Assembly (NCBI GenBank): GCA_036394195.1 | Contig: DASWFO010000078.1 | Coordinates: forward strand, 1 to 12,122 | Length of the DNA: 12,122 nt | Direction of reading: 5' to 3' | Source: DATJPD01 sp036394195 | Lineage (GTDB): Bacteria > Pseudomonadota > Alphaproteobacteria > CACIAM-22H2 | Part shown: in pieces, positions 6,819-12,122 of the stretch | Position numbering within the stretch: position 1 is the first letter of the stretch | Layout of the letters: every line of letters starts with the position of its first letter | The notes under the pieces: generated by a model | Seen by the model: the letters and a program-made list of their open reading frames with translations, nothing else | The model's database searches: none | What the model was told of the DNA's origin: nothing | Made by a program: the position numbers and the translations under genes

Positions 6819-7598
6819 ATGCCCCAACCCGCCCCCCACGAGCCGTTCATCCGCCTCACGGGCGTGCGCAAGGTGTACCGCACCCGCGGCCCGGAATTCC
6901 TCGCCGTCTCGGAAGTGACGTTCGACGTCGAGGCCGGCGAGCTGGTGGCGCTGGTCGGCCCGTCCGGCTGCGGCAAGACGACCTTGCTGAAAATCCTGGC
7001 CGGGCTGCACACCCACGAAGCCGGCGACGTGCGGATCGGCTCGGCCGGCACCCCGTTCAATCCGTCGCGCGACATTGGAATGGTGTTCCAGCAGCCGCTC
7101 CTGCTGAAATGGCGGCGCGTGATCGACAACGTGCTGCTGCCGGCGGAGATCCTGGGGCTGCCAGCGGCCGCCAGCCGCGAGCGCGCGCGCGACCTGCTGG
7201 CCTTGGTTGGCCTGCGCGGGTCCGAGGACAAATATCCGTACGAGCTCTCCGGCGGTATGCAGCAGCGCGCCTCGATCGCCCGCGCCCTGATCCACGACCC
7301 GAAGCTGATCCTGATGGACGAGCCGTTCGGAGCACTGGACGCGTTGACCCGCGAGAAGATGAATCTCGAGCTGCTGCGCATCTGGCGCGAGAGCCGCAAG
7401 ACCATCGTGTTCGTGACCCACGGCATCACCGAGGCGGTGTTCCTGGGCACCCGGGTGGTGGTGCTGACCGCCGGGCCGGCGCGCATGGCCGACAACTTCG
7501 CCATCGACCTGCCGCATCCTCGCACGCTCGACATGAAGACCCACGCGAGGTTCGGCGAGTATACGCGGCGGGTGTATCGGTTGTTGGGAATGGAGTAG
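6819..7598 (+). CDS. ABC transporter ATP-binding protein (SsuB/TauB-like)
   Basis: A 259-residue nucleotide-binding subunit with every catalytic element: Walker A GPSGCGKT (47-54), Q-loop Gln91 in VFQQP, signature LSGGMQQ (143-149), Walker B LILMDEP (163-169) with catalytic Glu168, D-loop GALD (171-174), and H-loop His201 in VTHGITEA. It powers uptake through the permease encoded just upstream. The ATG at 6819 begins two bases after the permease stop with little ribosome-binding sequence, consistent with translational coupling. An upstream in-frame extension runs through the permease gene and is a shadow. The next gene is separated by 185 bases holding a repeat cluster, which could lower or uncouple downstream expression. 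Confidence 0.96.
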   Translation: MPQPAPHEPFIRLTGVRKVYRTRGPEFLAVSEVTFDVEAGELVALVGPSGCGKTTLLKILAGLHTHEAGDVRIGSAGTPFNPSRDIGMVFQQPLLLKWRRVIDNVLLPAEILGLPAAASRERARDLLALVGLRGSEDKYPYELSGGMQQRASIARALIHDPKLILMDEPFGALDALTREKMNLELLRIWRESRKTIVFVTHGITEAVFLGTRVVVLTAGPARMADNFAIDLPHPRTLDMKTHARFGEYTRRVYRLLGME

Positions 7599-7609
7599 CC
7601 TCGTGATGC

Positions 7610-7751
7610 CCCTCACCCGCTCCCGGGGTGCCGGGGGCTTCGCCCCCGGAAAAAGACCTGGGGCGCTCGCGACCTCTCCCACAAGGGGAGAGGTGAATTC
7701 GCCCGTTTCTCCGCTCCCTCTCCCGCTTGCGGGAGAGGGTTGGGGTGAGGG
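7610..7751. repeat. Palindromic repeat cluster inside the five-gene block
   Basis: Outer arms CCCTCACCC (7610-7618) and GGGTGAGGG (7743-7751) are exact complements. Inside are three hairpins: CCGGGGG/CCCCCGG (7631-7649), CCTCTCCC/GGGAGAGG (7673-7693), and an 11-base-pair stem, CCCTCTCCCGC against GCGGGAGAGGG (7716-7739), with a two-base TT spacer between the arms. No run of T follows on the plus strand, so it is not a standard intrinsic terminator. The CCCTCTCCC/GGGAGAGGG words are typical of dispersed intergenic repeats in proteobacteria. It fills most of the gap between the ATPase gene and the DUF993 gene. Confidence 0.82.
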
Positions 7752-7783
7752 TGAATCCGACCACGACGAATGGAAGTCATAGT

Positions 7784-8947
7784 ATGGCCACCCTTCGCCT
7801 CCCCATCGCCGCGGGACGGTTGGCCGCTTACACGACGCGGGCGGCGCGCGCATTTCCGGCAGCCAAGCCGCCGTTCAACCGGGTTGCCTACGCCGCCGTG
7901 CACGTCGTGGCCGATCCGCTGGCCGATGCCGATCCATGGCTGGACACCGCCGTCGACTGGGAGAGGACGATCGCGTTCCGCCGGCACATCTGGTCGCTGG
8001 GTCTGGGCGTCGCCGAGGCGATGGACACAGCCCAGCGCGGCATGGGGATGGATTGGCCCGCGTCGCTCGAGCTGATCCGGCGCAGCCTCGATGCAGCCAA
8101 GGACGTGCCGGGCGCCCTGCTCGCGTCGGGTGCGGGCACCGATCAACTTAAAGCGGGCGCAGCCGTGACCATCGACCAGGTGATCCGCGCCTATGAAGAG
8201 CAATGCGCCGCGATCGAGAAGCTGGGCGGCCGCATCGTGCTGATGGCGAGCCGGGCGCTGGTGCGCGCCGCGCGCTCGCCTGACGACTACGCAAGGGTCT
8301 ATGCGCGGATTCTCGGCCAGATGAAGCAGCCGGTGATCATCCACTGGCTGGGCGAGATGTTCGATCCGGCCCTGACCGGCTATTGGGGCCATGCCGACGA
8401 CACAAGCGCCATGGACGTGGCCGTGGGCGTGATCGCCGCCAACACGGCAAAGGTGAACGGCATCAAGATCTCACTGCTGGACAAGAACAAGGAGATCGCG
8501 ATGCGGGCGCGCCTGCCCAAGGGCGTGCGCATGTACACCGGCGACGATTTCAATTACGCCGAGCTGATCGCCGGCGACGGCGAGCGCCATTCCGACGCGC
8601 TGCTGGGCATCTTCGATGCCATCGCGCCAGCCGCGGCGTCGGCGCTGGCCGCCCTGTCGCGCGGCGATACCGGCACCTTTCACGAGATCCTGGCGCCGAC
8701 CGTGCCGCTGTCGCGGCACGTGTTCACGGCGCCGACGCGGTTCTATAAAACGGGGGTCGTGTTCCTCGCCTATCTCAACGGCCACCAGGATCATTTCACC
8801 ATGATTGGCGGCCAGGAAAGCGCCCGGTCAGCGCTGCACCTGGCCGAGCTGTTCCGGCTGGCCGACGCGGCGGGGCTGCTCGCCGATCCGGAACGGGCGG
8901 CCGTCCGGATGCGCCATGTGATGGCGACGCACGGCATCGAATCCTGA
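7784..8947 (+). CDS. DUF993 family protein (DHDPS-like TIM barrel)
   Basis: A 387-residue protein matching DUF993 over its whole length, a family often annotated as dihydrodipicolinate synthase-like but without an established reaction. Family blocks are RVAYAAVHVVADPLAD (33-48), IWSLGLGVAEAMDTAQRG (69-86), HWLGEMFDP (187-195), NGIKISLLDK (225-234), RMYTGDDFNY (249-258), and RFYKTGVVFLAYLNGHQDHF (319-338). Lys228 in GIKIS sits in a strand context like the Schiff-base lysine of DapA, so class I lyase chemistry is a reasonable guess. The ATG at 7784 is preceded by GGAAG seven bases upstream, and an in-frame ATG at 7727 lies within the repeat cluster and is less likely. Seven bases separate it from the flavin reductase gene. 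Confidence 0.92.
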   Translation: MATLRLPIAAGRLAAYTTRAARAFPAAKPPFNRVAYAAVHVVADPLADADPWLDTAVDWERTIAFRRHIWSLGLGVAEAMDTAQRGMGMDWPASLELIRRSLDAAKDVPGALLASGAGTDQLKAGAAVTIDQVIRAYEEQCAAIEKLGGRIVLMASRALVRAARSPDDYARVYARILGQMKQPVIIHWLGEMFDPALTGYWGHADDTSAMDVAVGVIAANTAKVNGIKISLLDKNKEIAMRARLPKGVRMYTGDDFNYAELIAGDGERHSDALLGIFDAIAPAAASALAALSRGDTGTFHEILAPTVPLSRHVFTAPTRFYKTGVVFLAYLNGHQDHFTMIGGQESARSALHLAELFRLADAAGLLADPERAAVRMRHVMATHGIES

Positions 8948-8954
8948 GGACATC

Positions 8955-10427
8955 ATGAAGTTTGGCGAATACCCGAAGATCGGCTCGTTCGACGGCGTGC
9001 AGGGCTTTCGCCAACACCTGCGCTCGCTCGGGCTCGACATGCCGTGCGACGAAACCGTCTCCGCCGGACCCGACGCCCCACTCGCCGCCCCGATCGACGT
9101 GCTCGGCCGCCGCATCACCAACCGTTTCGTCATCCACCCGATGGAGGGATGGGACGGGACCGAGGACGGGCGACCGTCGGAGAATACAAGGCGCCGCTGG
9201 CAGCGCTTCGGGCAGAGCGGGGCGCAACTGATCTGGGGCGGCGAAGCGGTGGCGGTGCGCCGCGACGGACGTGCCAACCCGAACCAGCTGATGCTGACCG
9301 AGGACACGCAGGCCGATATCGCAGCACTGCGCGCCCTGCTGGTGGCGGCACACAAGGAGACGTTCGGCGACGACCGGGGGCTGGTGATCGGGCTGCAGCT
9401 GACGCATTCCGGCCGCTTCTGCCGGCCCAACGAGAAGAAGCGCGGCGAGCCGATGATCCTCTACCGGCATCCGATCCTGGACCGAAAATTCGGCATTGGC
9501 CCCACGCATCCGGTGATGAGCGACAGCGACATCGACCGCCTGATCGTCGACTTCATCATCGCCGCCAAGCGGGCGCGCGACTGCGGCTATGACTTCATCG
9601 ACCTCAAGCACTGCCACGGCTATCTCGGCCATGAGTTCCTGAGCGCCAGGTCGCGGCCGGGCCGCTACGGCGGCCCGCTCGAGAACCGCACGCGGTTCCT
9701 GCGTGAGATCGTCGCGGGTGTGCGCGCCGAGGCGCCGGGCCTGGCGATCGCCGTGCGCGTCAGCGCCTTCGACCTGGTGCCGTTCAAGCAGAGCCCGGAG
9801 CGCGATCCCGAGGCCAATGCCGGGGTCGGGATTCCTGATTTGCCGCCCAATGCGATGCCATACACCCACGGTTTCGGCGTGAATGCACAGCGCCCGACTG
9901 AGATCGACCTGACCGAGGCCACGGCGTTCCTGGACATCCTGCGCGGCCTCGACATCCGGCTGGTGAACATCAGCGGTGGCAGCCCCTATTACAATCCGCA
10001 CGCCATGCGGCCCGCGATCTATCCGCCCTCCGACGGCTACCTGCCGCCCGAGGATCCGCTGGTCGGCGTGATGCGCCATCTCGACGCCACCCGCCAGCTG
10101 AAACAGGCCTTCCCCGACCTGACGATCGTCGGCACCGGCTACACCTATCTGCAGGAGTACCTGCCGAACGTGGCGCAGGCGACGGTGCGGCAGGGCTGGA
10201 CGGACTTCGTGGGTCTGGGGCGGATGGTGCTCGCCTATCCCGAGCTGCCGCACGACGTGGTGAGCGGCAAAGGCCTGCAGAAGAAGCGGCTGTGCCGCAC
10301 CTTCAGCGACTGCACGACGGCGCCGCGCAACGGCCTGGTGTCCGGCTGCTATCCCCTGGACGCGTTCTACAAGAAGTCGGCCGAGTTCAAGACGCTGTCG
10401 GCGATCAAGAAGGCGGCGTCGGCGTAA
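8955..10427 (+). CDS. Old Yellow Enzyme-family NADH:flavin oxidoreductase
   Basis: A 490-residue FMN-dependent TIM-barrel reductase. RFVIHPMEGWDGT (57-69) is the first barrel strand; GLQLTHSGR (146-154) supplies the flavin-contacting Gln; DLKHCHGYLGHEFLS (216-230) is the catalytic strand; RYGGPLENRTRF (237-248) is the strongly conserved following motif; and FVGLGRMVLAYP (418-429) is the phosphate-binding end. The fold resembles the N-terminal half of 2,4-dienoyl-CoA reductase-type enzymes, but the second flavin/NAD domain is absent. Near the end Cys447, Cys453 and Cys465 recall the Fe-S site, while Phe450 stands where another ligand cysteine is normal. A C=C reduction is likely; the substrate is unknown. 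TGAGGA overlapping the preceding stop provides the ribosome-binding site. Confidence 0.93.
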   Translation: MKFGEYPKIGSFDGVQGFRQHLRSLGLDMPCDETVSAGPDAPLAAPIDVLGRRITNRFVIHPMEGWDGTEDGRPSENTRRRWQRFGQSGAQLIWGGEAVAVRRDGRANPNQLMLTEDTQADIAALRALLVAAHKETFGDDRGLVIGLQLTHSGRFCRPNEKKRGEPMILYRHPILDRKFGIGPTHPVMSDSDIDRLIVDFIIAAKRARDCGYDFIDLKHCHGYLGHEFLSARSRPGRYGGPLENRTRFLREIVAGVRAEAPGLAIAVRVSAFDLVPFKQSPERDPEANAGVGIPDLPPNAMPYTHGFGVNAQRPTEIDLTEATAFLDILRGLDIRLVNISGGSPYYNPHAMRPAIYPPSDGYLPPEDPLVGVMRHLDATRQLKQAFPDLTIVGTGYTYLQEYLPNVAQATVRQGWTDFVGLGRMVLAYPELPHDVVSGKGLQKKRLCRTFSDCTTAPRNGLVSGCYPLDAFYKKSAEFKTLSAIKKAASA

Positions 10428-10458
10428 TCACGGGCACGCAACGGCATCAGCCGTCAGA

Positions 10459-10665
10459 TCACGTTTCGACGTATTCAGCAATGCTGGTAGGCATCGGGAC
10501 GGCCAAGCCATCGGCGCGCAAACCGTCGACGTGGAAACGGATGGCCTCGCGAATCTGGTTTTCGACGTCCTTGACGGTCGCACCGGTCGCAACACACCCG
10601 GGCAGGTCGGGAACATAGGCAGAATAGTTACCCTCCGCCTTCTCGATCACCACCGCATAGCGCAT
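10459..10665 (-). CDS. hicB: HicB-family antitoxin
   Basis: A 68-residue protein with the HicB partial RNase H fold: MRYAVVIEKAEGNYSAYVPDLPG then CVATGATVKDVENQIREAI, the conserved strand-turn-strand and helix. It ends in the PTSIAEYVE tail, without the C-terminal helix-turn-helix or ribbon-helix-helix found in longer HicB proteins, so DNA binding may depend on the complex. It should neutralise the HicA toxin encoded directly upstream. The ATG at 10665-10663 shares one base with the hicA stop (TGATG), with GGAG eight bases upstream inside hicA. A GTG codon one triplet earlier is also possible. It converges on the flavin reductase gene across 31 bases. Confidence 0.93.
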   Translation of the reverse strand: MRYAVVIEKAEGNYSAYVPDLPGCVATGATVKDVENQIREAIRFHVDGLRADGLAVPMPTSIAEYVET

Positions 10666-10859
10666 CACTGCGTCTCCTTCAGACCAGCCTGCTTCAAGAT
10701 GCTGTTCAGCGTACCAGGTGCCAGATCATCGGATGGTTTCCCAGCCACTGTGACGCGTCCTGGCTTGTCGGGATCCTTATATTGCCGATGACTGCCCCGG
10801 GTCGCAACTAGGACCCACCCGCTCTGTTCCAGAATCCGGATGACTTCACGTACTTTCAC
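10665..10859 (-). CDS. hicA: HicA-family mRNA interferase toxin
   Basis: A 64-residue toxin in the double-stranded-RNA-binding-like fold of HicA, which cleaves mRNA when free of HicB. The catalytic His is present as His24 in RGSHRQY (21-27), followed by GRVTVAGKPSDDL (34-46) and the closing helix GTLNSILKQAGL (49-60). The GTG at 10859-10857 gives the start KVREVIRILEQSGW that is usual for the family. The frame stays open to 10967, but that extension is antisense to an EF-G-like reading frame and has no HicA homology, so I reject it. It is the first gene of a one-base-overlapping hicAB pair. The promoter must lie within or beyond the EF-G remnant. Confidence 0.92.
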   Translation of the reverse strand: MKVREVIRILEQSGWVLVATRGSHRQYKDPDKPGRVTVAGKPSDDLAPGTLNSILKQAGLKETQ

Positions 10860-11112
10860 GCCGCGCAATTTTGGCTTCGTCGGCGCCGATCTGCGCGGTC
10901 GACACGGGCGGATCCTGTCTGTCGACAGACGCAGCGCGACCATGACCCATACGGCACGGGTCCCCATGGCGAACCTGTTCGGCTATGCGAGCGCGCTGGC
11001 CGCCCTCACAGACGGGCAAGGGACATGGTCAATGCAATTCGGAGGTATGAGCCGGCGCCGGCCAACCACTGGGCCCGACCCCACGTTTCCGGCGGCCGCC
11101 AGGGTTGCCTGA
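10858..11112 (+). pseudogene. C-terminal fragment of an elongation factor G-like gene
   Basis: This plus-strand frame encodes GADLRGRHGRI, then after 15 residues VPMANLFGYASALAALTDGQ, then GTWSMQF. In EF-G the end of domain IV and domain V read GDLNxRRG, 17 residues, VPLxxMFGYxTxLRSxTQGRG, xFxMEF. The 17-residue spacing between RHG and VPM is exactly kept, so the match is not a short-word coincidence. The tail after MQF (GGMSRRRP and onward to the stop at 11110-11112) departs from the usual ending. About 600 residues of GTPase and middle domains are missing: the left end runs into hicA on the opposite strand. It is therefore a relic rather than a working translation factor. Changes such as LRS to LAA and QGR to GQG suggest relaxed constraint or a divergent EF-G2-type source. 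Confidence 0.75.
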
Positions 11113-11409
11113 CTCGGCGCAGGGCCTCGATGCGTTCGCGGTCGCCGCATCCCCACCGCATGACGCTCACGGGGTCCCCTTTGGAGCAGCCTGCTCAAAG
11201 ATGCTCTGCAGCCGTGAAAATGATCCACAGACGATCCGCACGCTTGATGAAAATTTGAATCGCGACACACTTTTCATTGGCGACACCTCGCCAGTGAAGG
11301 GGTACGGAGTCCTTCACCGAAGCCTGCGAGTGCTTCGCTGAGGGTCGTGAGCCATTCGCCGACGAAAGCGATCCACGCGTTTGCTGATTCCTTGCGCGAG
11401 GAGAGTGCC
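11113..11409. other. Gap without a recognisable gene
   Basis: About 300 bases lie between the EF-G remnant and the PhnD-like gene. Both strands hold only short frames without family resemblance. A minus-strand stretch at about 11184-11211 reads LQSIFEQAAPK in the same codon phase as LNSILKQAGLK from the end of hicA, a weak echo. No tRNA, terminator or clear promoter is evident. The last bases contain the ribosome-binding site (11399-11405) of the following gene. Confidence 0.6.
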
Positions 11410-12122
11410 ATGCGCGCAACACTCCGCTGGATAGCCGTGTTTCTCATCTGCGTCGCGAGCGCGTTCAGCTGCGGAATCGCCCTCGCCGAGCAGCTGTATC
11501 GCTTCGGGGTGCCGCCCTGGCAGCGCGGCCGATCCGCCGACGACATCCGTCGCCTCTACGAGCCCTTGCTCGACTACCTCGCGCGGGCAACCGACGCGAA
11601 AATTACGATGGTGACGGCCCGCAGTTATGAAGACATGGTGCACTACTTCGCCGACGGGCGCGTGGACTTCGGAACCATCTCGCCAGCACCCTACATCTCG
11701 GCCCAACGGCTCAATCCCGGGGTGAAGCTTCTCCTGACCGAGCTGAGCTGGGACCCGACGCACACCAAACGGGTCGACAGCTACCAGGGAATGATCGTTA
11801 CGCTCAGAACGCGGGACGACATCAACACCGTCGACGACCTCAAGCGCAAGCGGTTCGGATTCGTCAACGAAGAATCGACGAGCGGTTTTGTCTTCCCCAG
11901 TGCATATCTGAAGTCGGTCGGGATCGACTACAAAACGGATTTCCTCAGCTACGCCTTTCTGGGGAGCCATCCGAGGGTCACGGACGCGCTTGTGGCGGGC
12001 AGCGTGGATGCGGCCGCCACGTGGGACTTCAATTTCAACCAGGCTGTTCCGAAGCACGGGGACGTCTTCAAGGTCATCTTTCAGGCCGCCATCCCCAATC
12101 TCCTGATCGCGACTCACCCGTC
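11410..12122 (+). CDS. PhnD-type phosphate/phosphonate-binding protein, N-terminal part
   Basis: The frame runs open from the ATG at 11410 to the window edge (237 codons), so the gene is incomplete at the 3' end. AGGAGAG (11399-11405) precedes the start at good spacing. Residues 1-26 form a signal peptide ending in ALA before Glu27. The mature part matches the PhnD/phosphonate-binding fold: FGVPPWQ (32-38), IRRLYEPLLDYLA (46-58), the VDFGTISPAPYI strand (85-96), FVNEESTSGFVFPSAYL (151-167) as the signature ligand loop, and LGSHPRVTDALVAGSVDAAATWD (184-206). Complete members are about 280-320 residues and feed an ABC importer of phosphonate or phosphite, but the same domain also serves as the sensor of histidine kinases and diguanylate cyclases. 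The cut end prevents a choice. Confidence 0.88.
   Translation, partial: MRATLRWIAVFLICVASAFSCGIALAEQLYRFGVPPWQRGRSADDIRRLYEPLLDYLARATDAKITMVTARSYEDMVHYFADGRVDFGTISPAPYISAQRLNPGVKLLLTELSWDPTHTKRVDSYQGMIVTLRTRDDINTVDDLKRKRFGFVNEESTSGFVFPSAYLKSVGIDYKTDFLSYAFLGSHPRVTDALVAGSVDAAATWDFNFNQAVPKHGDVFKVIFQAAIPNLLIATHP

Noticed and set aside
8796..10253. Minus-strand frame of 485 codons opposite the flavin reductase
   Set aside because: Antisense shadow of the OYE-family gene; composition is low-complexity and no domain is recognisable.
10441..10454. ACGGC/GCCGT hairpin after the flavin reductase gene as a terminator
   Set aside because: The stem has only five pairs and no following T-run, which is too weak to call.
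10860..10967. Upstream extension of hicA giving a 100-residue protein
   Set aside because: The added 36 residues have no HicA similarity and are antisense to the EF-G-like frame; the GTG at 10859 gives the usual HicA start.
11006..11277. Two small minus-strand frames overlapping in GTGA (36 and 54 codons) between the EF-G relic and the PhnD-like gene
   Set aside because: The overlap looks like coupling, but neither product resembles a known family and the second runs antisense through the EF-G relic, so I do not call them genes.
11314..12117. Minus-strand frame of 267 codons at the right end
   Set aside because: Opposite a plus-strand frame with a good ribosome-binding site, signal peptide and PhnD signatures, so the plus strand is the coding one.
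1..12122. CRISPR arrays, tRNA or rRNA genes, transposase genes
   Set aside because: No regularly spaced direct repeats, no recognisable tRNA cloverleaf or rRNA sequence, and no transposase motif was seen on either strand.

Overview
The window is GC-rich bacterial DNA with closely packed genes. Several intergenic gaps hold palindromic repeats of the GTC-ACCCCGG...CCGGGGT, CCACGGAGACACGGAG and CCCTCTCCC...GGGAGAGGG kinds. Codon use, these repeats and the protein families present (DUF993, DUF2165, NMT1/THI5-like binding protein) suggest a soil or environmental alphaproteobacterium, perhaps near Rhodospirillales or Rhizobiales. That placement is inference; no rRNA or other phylogenetic marker is present.

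Layout: (1) 1-93, palindromic repeat. (2) 139-555 (-), a RidA-family protein, divergent from 669-1703 (+), a degenerate short-chain dehydrogenase/epimerase, which overlaps a two-domain GNAT acetyltransferase (1690-2562). (3) 2578-2907 (-), a PilZ c-di-GMP-binding protein. (4) 3095-4102 (-), an exported NMT1/THI5-type substrate-binding protein, divergent from a DUF2165 membrane protein (4262-4750). (5) 4760-4916, two adjoining palindromic repeats. (6) 4991-10427 (+), a five-gene block: DHDPS-family lyase, ABC permease, ABC ATPase, DUF993 protein and Old Yellow Enzyme-type flavin reductase. A repeat cluster at 7610-7751 interrupts it. (7) 10459-10859 (-), a hicAB toxin-antitoxin pair whose upstream side abuts a fragment of an elongation factor G gene (10858-11112, +). 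(8) 11410-12122 (+), the start of a PhnD-type phosphate/phosphonate-binding protein, cut by the window edge.

The most interesting unit is 3095-10427. Binding protein, permease and ATPase together make a complete importer, and the last two are translationally linked to a DHDPS-like lyase. Two further TIM-barrel enzymes follow, DUF993 and a flavin-dependent reductase. I read this as an uptake-plus-catabolism locus for an unidentified small organic compound, possibly helped by the nearby RidA and SDR-like proteins. Three of the enzymes lack a residue usually considered catalytic or cofactor-binding in their family (RidA Arg, SDR Lys, one OYE Fe-S cysteine), so the chemistry may be non-standard. 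The right end, with the toxin-antitoxin pair, the EF-G remnant and about 300 bases without a recognisable gene, looks like a small rearranged or acquired patch.
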